DNA of 64,000 nt from Brevibacterium sp. JSBI002 (GTDB taxonomy: Bacteria > Actinomycetota > Actinomycetes > Actinomycetales > Brevibacteriaceae). The DNA is taken from positions 434,001-498,000 of the forward strand of contig NZ_CP110341.1 in NCBI RefSeq assembly GCF_026013965.1, written 5' to 3'. How positions within the stretch are numbered: position 1 is the stretch's first letter; each line of letters starts with the position of its first letter. Below are positions 35,972 to 45,660 of the stretch, piece after piece. Made by a program: the position numbers and the translations under genes. The notes under the pieces are model-generated. The model was not told where the DNA came from. It ran no database searches and saw nothing but the letters and a program-made list of their open reading frames with translations.

Positions 35972-38900
35972 ATGATGCTTGACACCCTCAAAGCACCGCC
36001 GGGGCGATTGCTGCGCTTCACCATCTATCTGGTGACGCTCATCCTGGCACTCAGCTCGGCGCTGATGCTGCCGACCACGGCGAGCGCGAACACCCAGGCT
36101 CCCGCTGACGGCAGCCCGATCGTCTTCACCGACATCAGTTTTGAGAAAGACGAGTTCCCCAGCGGCACCAACCAGCGTCTGAGCGTGTCATGGAAGATCG
36201 AAGGCGAGGCCCAGAACCCGGTGACGGTGTCGCTCGACCTGCCCGAAGGACTCAATGCTTCGAACGACCGGTTCGCGCTCACAGGTCCGGACGGCGAATC
36301 CGCCGGCGAATGCCTCGTGCAGAACAGCAACATCACGTGCACGGCGGACGAAGACTTCATCGAGAACAACCCCTACGACGTTTCCGGTTCGTTCTACCTC
36401 ACTGTGCAGTCGACGTTCACGAACACTGAGACGATCGAACACACCTATGACATCGGTGGTTTCGAAAACAAAGTCACCATCCTCAAGAACGCGAACTGGT
36501 GCGACATCGACTGTGAGCACGGTTCGCAGGGCCAAGGCAAATGGGGTTGGTACGACAACATCAACGACCAGATCATCTGGACGGTCAGCGTCCCCGCAGG
36601 AGAGCAGGGAATGGGCATCGGCCAGAAGGTCTCTGTCACCGATGTCATGGACACCGGTGACTACACCCTGGTCAAGGACGGTAGCTACCCTCGCGTCCTG
36701 CAAGCCAAATCGATCAGCTATAACAGCTGGGGCCGAGAAGGACTGGATTACAGGACCGTCCCGACCGACAAAGTGAAGTGGAGCAACGCCGACCTCACGG
36801 CTTCCTTCACCACCGAGGCGGGACTGGGCTCGGGGTACTCGGCGGGAGAATGCACGACCAACCAGGGCAAGAACGTTCCCTGCACCCGCGGCACCGACGG
36901 ATCGTTCTACCAGGTCCAGTGGAAGGTCGACGTCAACACTCCCGGCAAGCTCGATGCGAACGGCAACCGTGTCTTCTACAACGGCGCCGAGTGGACCATC
37001 GACGGTGAAACCAAGAAGATCGAGCGTGCGAGCACTACGCGCTACTCCGGCGGCGGCAACGTCGTCGGACGCAACTTCGGCAAGTTCCAGATCGAGAAGG
37101 AGCTCACGGGTGACACGACTCTGCACCCCGAGTTCGAGATCAAGTACTCCTACCACGAGGAGGGGCAGGAGCCGCAGGAGCGGACCGGCAAGTTCCATGC
37201 CGGTGGTTCACACACCAGTCCGGAGATCTGGCGTGGCACCACTGTCACGATCAATGAGATCAAGCCGACCGACCCGGCAAACGTCACTTGGGATGACCCG
37301 GTGATCGTCGACGCCGACGGCAACGAGGTCACAGAACTGACCTTCAGCGCTGAGAACAAGAACCTCGGGAAGGTCACGAAGCTGACCCTCAAGAACCGTG
37401 CGGTTCTCAACAAAGACACTTTCCAAGCGAAGAAGTCCATCAACAACCCCGATGACGTTCCGCTGCCGAACGACGCCGAATACACCCTTGCCTACAGCTA
37501 CCCGGCAGACGACGCGAAGGGCATCCCCGCCGGCTCCGGAGAGCTGAAGCTGCCGGGCAACGGTGACACTGTCGAAAGCGGTGACCTCCCGATCGGTGCA
37601 GTGTTGACGCTCAAGGAGATCGGCCTGCCGAACGTGCCCGGTGCGACATGGGGTGACCCGAAACTGTCGCATGACACTCTCACCATCGGTGAGGACAAGA
37701 CCGTGACAGTCGACGTGAGGAACACGATCACGCAGGATGTCGGACAGTTCCAGGTGAAGAAGTCGACCTCGGGCGATGGACAGGAGCTCATCCCGGAGGG
37801 CACCGAATTCATCGTGAAGTACAGCTATGAGGCAATCAACGGCTTCGATGGCGGCTCCGGTGAGCTCATTGTTGCAGCCGGTGAGACCTCTGAGGCCAGC
37901 CCGGAGCTTCCGGCCGGCGCCACCGTCACCCTCGAAGAGGTCACTCCTGTCGATCCTGAGGGCGGAAGCTGGGGCGTGCCCGAGTTCAGCCAGTCCGAGT
38001 TCACCGTGACCAAGGATCAGGTTGTCACCATTGATCTGGACAACCCGATCACGTGGAACAACGGAGACTTCTCCGTGCAGAAGGTCGTCAAGGGCGATGC
38101 TTCGCACCTCGTCGGTGACGATGTCGCCTTCACTGTCGACTACACCTACGAGCTGCCCGAAGCACTCGGTGCTGAGAACGGCAAGGGAACCGGCAGCCTC
38201 ACCGTCCTCAACGACGGAAAGGCTGTCACCAGCGATCCGCTGCCGTACGACACGCAGGTGACGCTCGCGGAGGTCCAGCCCGGACCGATCGCGGCAGCAA
38301 CCTGGACCGGCTCGAGCTTCGATCACTCGACATTCAAGATCGGTGACAAGACCACGTTCGGTGTCACGCTGACGAACACGATCGAACTCGACCTCGGTGC
38401 TTTCAGCCTCGAGAAGAAGGTCAGCGGCGACGGCAAGCACCTGGTGGCCGACGACACCGAGTTCACCGTGAAGTACTCCTACCCTGAAGGCCCGAACTTC
38501 GACGCCGGCAAGGGTGAGATCACGGTGACTCCCGGCGGTGAGCCGGTGGTCGTTAAGGATCTGCCTGCCGGTGCGCAGGTGACTCTCGAAGAGGTCGCCC
38601 CGAAGAACCCTGAGGGCGGCACCTGGACGGATGTCTCCTGGAGCGAGGGCAACGTCGTGACGATCGGCAAGGATGAGACCACCTCGGTCGTCCTGGACAA
38701 CGCCATCGAGCTCAATACCGGCAACTTCTCCGTGGCCAAGGAGCTCGACGGTGCCGGCTCCGGACTGCTGCCGGACGATGCCAGCTTCCTCGTTCACTAC
38801 GAGTACGAGGCAGGCAAGGGCTTCGAGGCTGGTAAGGGCCAGTTCGAGGTGTCCGCAGACGGCACGGCCGTCACCAGCGAACAGCTGCCGTATGGTGCCA

Positions 38901-40525
38901 AGGTGCACCTGACGGAGGCGGAGCCGATCAACATCGAAGGCGCGACGTGGGAAGGCTACGAGTTCAGCCCATCGACCGTGACCATCGGTGACGGCACCAC
39001 CGTCGAGGTGAAGCTGACGAACACCTACGGCCTTAACGAGGGTTACTTCTCCGTGACGAAGGCTGTGGAGGGATCCGGTAAGGGTCTCGTGCCCGAAGAC
39101 ACCGAGTTCACCGTCGAGTACTCCTACCCGGCTGGCAACGGTTTCGACGCCGGTAAGGGTGAGCTCAAGGTGAAGGCCGACGGCAAGACCGTGAAGAGCG
39201 ATCCTCTGCCCTATGGCGCCGAGGTGACTCTGGCCGAGGTCGAACCAGTGAAGGTCGAAGGCGGTACGTGGGTGGACTTCGAGTTCAGCACGGACACGTT
39301 CACGATCGGTGACGGTACGACGGTCGATATCCTCCTGACGAACGAGCACGACCTCAACTCGGGTCACTTCTCCGTCGTCAAGGCGCTCGAGGGATCAGGC
39401 GCCGGATTGGTGTCTGATGGCACCGAGTTCACCGTTGAGTATTCGTACCCGGCTGGCAATGGTTTCGATGCCGGTAGGGGTGAGCTTGTGGTGAAGGCCG
39501 ATGGAACGGTCGCCACCAGTGAAGCGCTGCCGTACGGTGCGAAGGTCACGCTGTCCGAGGTTGCCCCGGAGGCGCCCGAAGGCGGCGAGTGGATCAGTCA
39601 CGAGTTCAGCCCGGAGACTGTCACCATCGGGGACGGCACGACGGCTGAGGTCACGCTGACGAACACGATCGGACTCAACGACGGATACTTCTCCGTGACG
39701 AAGGCCGTCGAGGGAACCGGTGCGGGCCTCGTGCCCGCAGACACGGAGTTCACCGTTGAGTACTCCTACCCCGCCGGCAACGGTTTCGAAGCCGGTAAGG
39801 GTGAGCTCAAGGTGAAGGCCGACGGTGAGACCGTCAAGAGCGATCCTCTGCCCTACGGCGCCGAGGTGGCCCTGACCGAGGTCGAACCCGTGAAGATCGA
39901 GGGCGGTGAGTGGGTGAACTTCGAGTTCAGCACGGATACGCTCGCGATCGGTGACGGGACGACGGTGGACGTCCTGCTCACGAATGAGAATGAGCGGGGT
40001 GCGGGTCACTTCTCCGTGGTCAAGGCTCTTGACGGCACGGGAGCAGACCTGGTGAACCCGACCACGGAGTTCGTCGTCGAGTACTCCTACCCGGCCGGTG
40101 ACGGATTCGACGCCGGCAAGGGTGAGCTCGTCGTGAAGGCCGATGGCACGATCGCGACCAGCGATGCTCTGCCGTACGGTGCGGAACTCACCCTCAAGGA
40201 GGCGGCTCCGGTCGCGATCGAAGGTGGTGAGTGGACCGATCACAAGTTCAGTGAGGACACTGTGACGATCGGTGAGAACACCACCGTTGAGGTGACCTTG
40301 ACGAACTCGATCAAGGCCGACGAGAAGCCGGACGAGCCAAGTAAACCTGGCGATCCAGGTGATCCGGGCAAGCCCGGTGACCCGGGCGATCCAGGAAAGC
40401 CGGGTGACGGTGGACCTCTGCCGCGGACCGGCATGTCCCCGTGGGGTGCACTGGCAGCGGGCCTTGCGCTGATCGCAGTGGGTGCCGGAGTGTACTTCTA
40501 CACCACACGTAGGAGGCGCGCCTGA
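35972..40525 (+). CDS. Sortase-anchored cell-wall adhesin with ten DUF5979-like repeats
   Basis: 1517 residues. A signal peptide (hydrophobic LVTLILALSSALMLPTTASA) ends near residue 40. Residues ~45-370 form an N-terminal adhesin-type beta region. Then ten repeats of ~103-110 residues follow (~370-1450), each opening F-x-V-x-K and containing T-E-F-x-V-x-Y-S-Y, the DUF5979 pattern of Gram-positive surface stalks. A Pro-Gly-Asp linker precedes LPRTG at ~1483, a hydrophobic segment and RRRRA, the full sortase sorting signal. AAGGA lies about seven bases before the tandem ATGs. It is presumably a fibrous stalk exposing the N-terminal domain; the ligand is unknown. A double hairpin follows the stop. 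Confidence 0.92.
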   Translation: MMLDTLKAPPGRLLRFTIYLVTLILALSSALMLPTTASANTQAPADGSPIVFTDISFEKDEFPSGTNQRLSVSWKIEGEAQNPVTVSLDLPEGLNASNDRFALTGPDGESAGECLVQNSNITCTADEDFIENNPYDVSGSFYLTVQSTFTNTETIEHTYDIGGFENKVTILKNANWCDIDCEHGSQGQGKWGWYDNINDQIIWTVSVPAGEQGMGIGQKVSVTDVMDTGDYTLVKDGSYPRVLQAKSISYNSWGREGLDYRTVPTDKVKWSNADLTASFTTEAGLGSGYSAGECTTNQGKNVPCTRGTDGSFYQVQWKVDVNTPGKLDANGNRVFYNGAEWTIDGETKKIERASTTRYSGGGNVVGRNFGKFQIEKELTGDTTLHPEFEIKYSYHEEGQEPQERTGKFHAGGSHTSPEIWRGTTVTINEIKPTDPANVTWDDPVIVDADGNEVTELTFSAENKNLGKVTKLTLKNRAVLNKDTFQAKKSINNPDDVPLPNDAEYTLAYSYPADDAKGIPAGSGELKLPGNGDTVESGDLPIGAVLTLKEIGLPNVPGATWGDPKLSHDTLTIGEDKTVTVDVRNTITQDVGQFQVKKSTSGDGQELIPEGTEFIVKYSYEAINGFDGGSGELIVAAGETSEASPELPAGATVTLEEVTPVDPEGGSWGVPEFSQSEFTVTKDQVVTIDLDNPITWNNGDFSVQKVVKGDASHLVGDDVAFTVDYTYELPEALGAENGKGTGSLTVLNDGKAVTSDPLPYDTQVTLAEVQPGPIAAATWTGSSFDHSTFKIGDKTTFGVTLTNTIELDLGAFSLEKKVSGDGKHLVADDTEFTVKYSYPEGPNFDAGKGEITVTPGGEPVVVKDLPAGAQVTLEEVAPKNPEGGTWTDVSWSEGNVVTIGKDETTSVVLDNAIELNTGNFSVAKELDGAGSGLLPDDASFLVHYEYEAGKGFEAGKGQFEVSADGTAVTSEQLPYGAKVHLTEAEPINIEGATWEGYEFSPSTVTIGDGTTVEVKLTNTYGLNEGYFSVTKAVEGSGKGLVPEDTEFTVEYSYPAGNGFDAGKGELKVKADGKTVKSDPLPYGAEVTLAEVEPVKVEGGTWVDFEFSTDTFTIGDGTTVDILLTNEHDLNSGHFSVVKALEGSGAGLVSDGTEFTVEYSYPAGNGFDAGRGELVVKADGTVATSEALPYGAKVTLSEVAPEAPEGGEWISHEFSPETVTIGDGTTAEVTLTNTIGLNDGYFSVTKAVEGTGAGLVPADTEFTVEYSYPAGNGFEAGKGELKVKADGETVKSDPLPYGAEVALTEVEPVKIEGGEWVNFEFSTDTLAIGDGTTVDVLLTNENERGAGHFSVVKALDGTGADLVNPTTEFVVEYSYPAGDGFDAGKGELVVKADGTIATSDALPYGAELTLKEAAPVAIEGGEWTDHKFSEDTVTIGENTTVEVTLTNSIKADEKPDEPSKPGDPGDPGKPGDPGDPGKPGDGGPLPRTGMSPWGALAAGLALIAVGAGVYFYTTRRRRA
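39041..40324 (+). repeat. 642-base higher-order tandem repeat in the adhesin gene
   Basis: Adhesin repeats 7 and 8 (39041-39682) are duplicated as repeats 9 and 10 (39683-40324). Equivalent positions in the two units are exactly 642 bases (214 codons) apart at both sub-repeats. Odd units read SVTKAVEG and KVKADG; even units SVVKAL and VVKADGT. Confidence 0.85.
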
Positions 40526-40532
40526 CAGTCGG

Positions 40533-40565
40533 TCTCCGGCCTCCGTTCTCAACGGCGGCCGGAGA
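40533..40565 (+). terminator. Hairpin after the adhesin gene
   Basis: TCTCCGGCC (40533-40541) pairs with GGCCGGAGA (40557-40565), and CCGTT (40543-40547) with AACGG (40551-40555) inside it. Eight bases after the stop; no T tract. Confidence 0.6.
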
Positions 40566-40599
40566 ACCGGAGGCATGAACCGCTGAAGGAAACTCAAAA

Positions 40600-40637
40600 G
40601 CCGTGGGCCGCCTGCAGATTGCAGGCCGGCCCACGGC
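40600..40637. terminator. Bidirectional terminator between adhesin and galU
   Basis: GCCGTGGGCC (40600-40609) pairs with GGCCCACGGC (40628-40637), with an inner CTGCA/TGCAG stem. It is preceded by an A-rich run and followed by ATTTGT, giving T-rich tails on both strands between the convergent genes. Confidence 0.85.
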
Positions 40638-40660
40638 ATTTGTATGTGGAGCGTCCGAGC

Positions 40661-41560
40661 TCAGTCCAGCGTCGGCACGTAGTCGCGCAGCCACGACTTG
40701 AGCTCCGCACCGAGGTCCTCACGGTCGCAGGCGATCTGCACAACCGCCTTGAGATAGTCGAGCTTGTCACCCGTGTCGTAGCGGGCGCCCTTGAACACGA
40801 CTCCGTACACCCCGTGGCCGTCGTCTCCGGCGAGTTCCTGCAGGGCGTCGGTGAGCTGGATTTCGTTGCCGCGTCCCGGCTCGGTGGTCTCGAGAACGTC
40901 GAAGATCTCCGGAGCCAGCACATAGCGGCCGATGATCGCGAGATTCGAGGGAGCATCCTCGGTGGCGGGCTTTTCGACGAGGTCGGTGACCTTGACGACC
41001 TCGTCATCAGTCGTGGTCTCGACGGCCGCGCAGCCGTAGAGGTGGATCGCCTCGGGCGGGACCTCCATGAGCGCAACGACGCTGCCGCCGGTGTTCTCAG
41101 CAACCTCGATCATTTTCGGCAGGATCGGGCTGCGCTCATCGATGAGGTCATCGCCGAGGAGCACGGCGAACGGTTCATCGCCCACATGCTGACGTCCCTT
41201 GAGCACGGCATGGCCGAGGCCCTTCGGGTCCCCTTGGCGCACGTAGTGGATATCAGCGAGGTCCGTCGAATGTTGAACGGCGGCGAGCTTCTTTTCGTCA
41301 CCCTTTTTCGCCAGCGCCATTTCAAGTCCGTCAACCCGGTCGAAGTGATCCTCCAGCGGCCGCTTGTTGCGCCCAGTGATCATAACGACGTCTCGAAGAC
41401 CCGCTTCTGTTGCTTCTTCGACGACGTACTGGATCGCTGGTTTGTCGACGACGGGAAGCATCTCTTTGGGCGTGGCCTTGGTGGCGGGGAGGAACCGAGT
41501 TCCCAGGCCGGCGACGGGGATCACGGCCTTGCGCACTCTATTGTTTTGTTCAACAGTCAT
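40661..41560 (-). CDS. galU: UTP--glucose-1-phosphate uridylyltransferase
   Basis: 299 residues. Makes UDP-glucose from UTP and glucose-1-phosphate. The nucleotide-binding GLGTRFLPATKATPKEMLP lies near residue 18, VVDKPAIQYVVEEA follows, and LTDALQELAG near 220 is also conserved. It supplies UDP-glucose to the UDP-glucose dehydrogenase at 44374 and glycosyltransferases nearby; phosphoglucomutase at the window start makes its substrate. Full family length. Confidence 0.95.
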   Translation of the reverse strand: MTVEQNNRVRKAVIPVAGLGTRFLPATKATPKEMLPVVDKPAIQYVVEEATEAGLRDVVMITGRNKRPLEDHFDRVDGLEMALAKKGDEKKLAAVQHSTDLADIHYVRQGDPKGLGHAVLKGRQHVGDEPFAVLLGDDLIDERSPILPKMIEVAENTGGSVVALMEVPPEAIHLYGCAAVETTTDDEVVKVTDLVEKPATEDAPSNLAIIGRYVLAPEIFDVLETTEPGRGNEIQLTDALQELAGDDGHGVYGVVFKGARYDTGDKLDYLKAVVQIACDREDLGAELKSWLRDYVPTLD

Positions 41561-41691
41561 GCAATGAATTCTATCGAACGCCTAGAGTAGTTATTTCCAA
41601 ATCAACCAGATGTTCCTAGTGATCAATAAGCTGTTGCGGAAAAGTTATTGTGCTATTAACGGGACATGATCGCGATTCAGATACGTCGAAC

Positions 41692-41716
41692 AAAAGCGGG
41701 TAGCCGCGTAGCTTTT
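41692..41716 (-). terminator. Possible terminator of wecC
   Basis: AAAAGC (41692-41697) and GCTTTT (41711-41716) are inverted, with an inner GCGG/CCGC pairing option. On the minus strand it starts at the wecC stop codon and ends in four T residues. Confidence 0.4.
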
Positions 41717-42975
41717 CAGTTCCACACTCCTCGAGTGTCGTGAACGATCTTCTGGTCGAGTGATGACCGATCAAGTCGGCTGAACTCATTGTGGTCGACA
41801 AGCAACAGAACAATATCTGCAGCGTCTACTGCCTCGCTGAGTGAGGTCAGAGTAACGTTGCTGCGCTTTTCAAGCTCGGCCGGAAGCCCATCGATATTCG
41901 GTTCGACAGCCAAGATGTTTGCTTCGGGGAGTTCTTCGGCGAGCTTTCCGACGATTTGTCGCGCCGGGCTCTCACGCAGGTCGTCAATGTTCGGTTTGAA
42001 CGCCAGGCCGAGGGCTGCGATCTGCACATCCTGGATGCGGCGCGCCTTGGGGAGGAGCTTGTCGAGCACCCACTGAGGCTTTGAATCGTTGACTTCGCGG
42101 GCAGTGCGGATCAGCGAGGACTGTTCAGGCGCGGTCGAGACGATGAACCATGGGTCGACGGCAATGCAGTGGCCGCCGACACCGGGGCCTGGCTGCAGAA
42201 TGTTGACTCGAGGGTGGTGGTTGGCGAGCTTGATGAGCTCCCAGACGTTGATGTCGAGTCCGTCGGAGATCACCGACAGTTCGTTGGCGAAGGCGATGTT
42301 GACGTCGCGGTAGGCGTTCTCGGTCAGCTTCGCCATCTCGGCCGTGCGAGCATCGGTCATGAGGAACTCGCCCTCACAGAACAATTCGTACAGGTCGCGA
42401 GCACGCTCACCGGCATCACCGTTGAGGGTACCGACGATGCGATCATTCGTCCGCAGCTCGATCATGATCCGGCCGGGCAGCACACGCTCAGGGCAGTGCG
42501 CGAAGTAGACGGTCTGCGCATTGCCTGGCTTGAGGGTGAGATCAGGGCGAGCCTTGATGATCGTCTCTGCCAGGAACTCCGTTGCTCCGGGAGGCGAGGT
42601 CGATTCGAGGATGATGAGCTCATTGCCTTCGAGGAGAGGCGCGATCTGCTTGCCAGCGGTTTCGATGTAGGACAGATCCGGTTCGTGCCCGTCCTTGAAC
42701 GGCGTCGGAACAGCGACGATGTAATTGTCCGCGTGCGGGGTCTCGGTCGTAGCCCGGAGGTACCCCTGCGAGACGACGCCGGCCACCGTGGTCGCCATAT
42801 CCGGTTCGACGAACGGGACCTTGCCCTCGTTGATCGTCGCCACAGCATCGACGTTGATGTCGACCCCGACGACCTCTGCGCCCGAACTGGCCAAAACAGC
42901 TGCGGTCGGAAGGCCGATATAACCGAGGCCGATGACGGCGACCGAGGGGCGTTGAGAGATGGCGATGGGCGGCAT
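41717..42975 (-). CDS. wecC: UDP-N-acetyl-D-mannosamine dehydrogenase
   Basis: About 419 residues (stop codon begins at 41718 and ends at 41716). Oxidises UDP-ManNAc to UDP-ManNAcA. NAD fold VIGLGYIGLPTAAVLAS near residue 14, SPPGATEFLAE near 125, catalytic region PGPGVGGHCIAVDPWF near 260 with the active Cys, and KPNIDDLRESPA near 335. GGHC followed by IAVDPWF is the WecC form rather than the Ugd form. It is divergent from the epimerase gene, so the two steps from UDP-GlcNAc to UDP-ManNAcA are paired. Product is a precursor for enterobacterial-common-antigen-like or teichuronic polymers. Confidence 0.94.
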
Positions 42976-43150
42976 GTGGGCGATGCTCCAAACTCGAGAT
43001 GAACGACTTCTGATGTTACCTGAGCGCAGGAATAGGCAACGTTACCGGGACACTATGTGGTCACACCTATCATTGTGGAAGCGCCGTAAGAAGGGCGAGA
43101 GACCTGCCGACTGAGCTGGCAACGAGATTTTCCTAATTAGGAGCGTGAAA

Positions 43151-44305
43151 GTGACCCCTACTGTTCTCACAGTATTCGGTACCAGGCCTGAAGCCATCAA
43201 GGTGGCTCCTCTCGTTCGAGCTATCGAAACGAGTACCACGTTGCGTTCTCGTACCATCGTCACCGCGCAACATCGCGAGATGCTCGACCAGGTCAACGAG
43301 CTCTTCGGCATCGTGCCCGACCACGACCTCAATATTATGGCCTCAGGCCAGACGCTCAATGGCATCGCCTCTCGCGTCATAGGGGAGCTCGATTCCGTTC
43401 TCCAAGCAGAGCGTCCGGACGCGGTCCTCGTCCAAGGCGATACCACCACGGTGATGGGTGCCGCTATCGCGGCCTTCAATCGGAGCGTCCCTGTCGTTCA
43501 CCTCGAAGCGGGCTTACGCTCGGGCAATATCCTCAGTCCATTTCCCGAAGAGGCCAACCGCAAGCTGACGAGCCAGATATCAGCGCTTCATCTTGCGCCG
43601 ACACCTCGCTCACGCGACAATCTGCTGGCCGAGGGTGTCAATCCGTCTGATGTAGTCGTAACAGGCAACACTGTTATCGACGCTTTGCATATTGCGGTCG
43701 ATATGAATATCGCCCCTGCAGATACCGAAGTCGCTGGCTTTGTCGCGGCGGATCGACCGAAGCTGCTGGTCACCACCCACCGTCGTGAGAACCTAGGGTC
43801 GGCGATGGAGAACATCGGCAAGGCCCTTGCGCACTTGGCTGAGGCGCTTCCCGAACTTCTCGTCCTCCTTCCGGCTCACCGCAATCCACTCGTTCGCGAG
43901 GCTGTCCTTCCCCGCGTAAAGCGATTCGACAATGTACTCGTCACCGAGCCCCTTTCGTACGGGGAGTTCACCACGGTCATGGCCGCCTCGGACGTGGTTC
44001 TTACGGATTCCGGCGGCATCCAGGAAGAAGCCCCGAGCCTCGGAAAACCCGTTCTCGTCATGCGTGAAAATACTGAACGCCCCGAGGCGGTTGATGCCGG
44101 ATCTGTGGCCCTCATCGGAACGGACACAGATCGAATCGTCGCCGAAACCTCGCGTCTATTCAACGATGCTGGAGCCTACGAGTCCATGGCCAAGGCAGTC
44201 AATCCCTACGGCGACGGTCGGGCCTCAGATCGGTCGGTCGCCGCTATTGCGGAGTTGCTCGGAGTCGGGAACCGGGTCGGGGAGTTCACAGTTTCCGAAG
44301 AATGA
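43151..44305 (+). CDS. wecB: UDP-N-acetylglucosamine 2-epimerase, non-hydrolysing
   Basis: 384 residues. Converts UDP-GlcNAc to UDP-ManNAc. TVFGTRPEAIKVAPLV at the N-terminus, VHLEAGLRSG near residue 115, and DSGGIQEEAPSLGKPVLVMR near 280 are the family hallmarks. GGAG lies eight bases before the GTG at 43151; a GTG six bases earlier is too close to that site. Works with the divergent WecC to give UDP-ManNAcA. Complete. Confidence 0.95.
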   Translation: MTPTVLTVFGTRPEAIKVAPLVRAIETSTTLRSRTIVTAQHREMLDQVNELFGIVPDHDLNIMASGQTLNGIASRVIGELDSVLQAERPDAVLVQGDTTTVMGAAIAAFNRSVPVVHLEAGLRSGNILSPFPEEANRKLTSQISALHLAPTPRSRDNLLAEGVNPSDVVVTGNTVIDALHIAVDMNIAPADTEVAGFVAADRPKLLVTTHRRENLGSAMENIGKALAHLAEALPELLVLLPAHRNPLVREAVLPRVKRFDNVLVTEPLSYGEFTTVMAASDVVLTDSGGIQEEAPSLGKPVLVMRENTERPEAVDAGSVALIGTDTDRIVAETSRLFNDAGAYESMAKAVNPYGDGRASDRSVAAIAELLGVGNRVGEFTVSEE

Positions 44306-44373
44306 CAAAGACGAACTTCCACTGGTGATTGGACTACGGAACCGACCGCCCCGGCTGAGCCTAGCTCTGGGCA

Positions 44374-45540
44374 TCAGTCACGTTCGTAGATATCGCGGGT
44401 GTAGACCTTGTCCGCGACATCGGCGAGTACTGTAGCCTTGCGGTTTGCCAGGATCACATCTGATCGACTCTTGAAGTCGTCAAGGTCACGGACTACTTCG
44501 GAATGGAAGAACTCGTCATCCGGAAGCTCGGGTTCGTAGACGATGACTTCGATTCCTTTGGCCTTAATGCGTTTCATGATTCCCTGGATCGCGGATTCCC
44601 GGAAATTGTCCGACCCAGTCTTCATGACGAGGCGGTAGACCCCGACGACCGAGGGTTGGCGTGAGAGAACGTCGGAGGCGACGAAGTCTTTGCGCGTGGT
44701 ATTCGACGCTACAACCGCCTGAATGAGATTTTGGGGGACTTCTTGGTAGTTGGCCAGGAGCTGTTTGGTGTCCTTCGGCAGGCAGTAGCCTCCGTAGCCG
44801 AAAGACGGATTGTTGTAGTGGCTGCCGATTCTCGGATCAAGCCCGACCCCTTCGATGATCTGTCGGGTGTTCAACCCGTGAGTTGAAGCATAGGTGTCCA
44901 ACTCATTGAAGTAGGCAACGCGTACTGCGAGGAAGGTGTTGGCGAATAGTTTGATGGCTTCAGCTTCGGTGGCATGGGTGAGGAGGACTGGTATCTCCTT
45001 GTCGAGTGCGCCCTCGACAAGGAGGTCGGCGAAGAGCTGGCCGTCGGGGCCTGTGTCTCCTACAACAATTCGTGAGGGGTGGAGGTTGTCGTAAAGTGCT
45101 TTACCTTCACGTAGGAACTCGGGGGAGAACAGGATGCGCGCGTGCGGTCGCTCCTCCCGCACACGTTGTGTGAAGCCGACTGGAACAGTCGACTTCACCA
45201 CGACCAGCGCATTGGAGTTCACTGCGAGCACCTGATCGAGAACTGATTCGACGGTTGAAGTGTCGAAGAAGTTGGACTTCTCATCATAGTTGGTGGGAGT
45301 GGCAATGATTACTACCTCTGCGGAAGCATAGGCGGAATCGCCCGCGGTGGTCGCAGTGAGCGTGAGATCTTTGCTGGCCAGAAACTCAGAGATCTCCGGA
45401 TCGATGATCGGGGAGATGCCGCGATTGATGAGGTCGACCTTCTCGGCGGACAGATCCACAGCCGTGACGTCGTGATGCCGTGCGAGGATGACAGCGTTGG
45501 ACAGTCCGACGTACCCGGTTCCGGCGATGACGATTTTCAT
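44374..45540 (-). CDS. ugd: UDP-glucose 6-dehydrogenase
   Basis: 388 residues. Oxidises UDP-glucose to UDP-glucuronate. NAD fold [16 protein letters not shown] at residue 5, [11 protein letters not shown] near 117, [19 protein letters not shown] near 140 and the catalytic [15 protein letters not shown] near 250 with its Cys. The short ~390-residue form matches streptococcal HasB-like and capsule Ugd enzymes. The frame is open to 45588; ATG 45540 starts the Rossmann strand and has AGAAAGAGA upstream. Substrate comes from GalU. Confidence 0.93.
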   Translation of the reverse strand: MKIVIAGTGYVGLSNAVILARHHDVTAVDLSAEKVDLINRGISPIIDPEISEFLASKDLTLTATTAGDSAYASAEVVIIATPTNYDEKSNFFDTSTVESVLDQVLAVNSNALVVVKSTVPVGFTQRVREERPHARILFSPEFLREGKALYDNLHPSRIVVGDTGPDGQLFADLLVEGALDKEIPVLLTHATEAEAIKLFANTFLAVRVAYFNELDTYASTHGLNTRQIIEGVGLDPRIGSHYNNPSFGYGGYCLPKDTKQLLANYQEVPQNLIQAVVASNTTRKDFVASDVLSRQPSVVGVYRLVMKTGSDNFRESAIQGIMKRIKAKGIEVIVYEPELPDDEFFHSEVVRDLDDFKSRSDVILANRKATVLADVADKVYTRDIYERD

Positions 45541-45660
45541 TTGGTATCTCTTTCTGCAGCGAGGGTGCCGAGGGATGAGCAATGGCACTGCGACTCCAAT
45601 ACCTCACACTTCAGTAGAAATAGTACGCGAATCGACTAGTGTGTTCGGCGAGGTTCAATC

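Noticed and set aside
40330..40410. Pro-Gly-Asp repeat region considered as a collagen-like domain
   Set aside because: It is short and directly precedes the LPRTG signal, so it is better read as the wall-spanning linker.
37208..40639. Long minus-strand open frames of 719 and 414 codons opposite the adhesin
   Set aside because: They mirror the adhesin repeats in antisense and have compositions typical of shadow frames.
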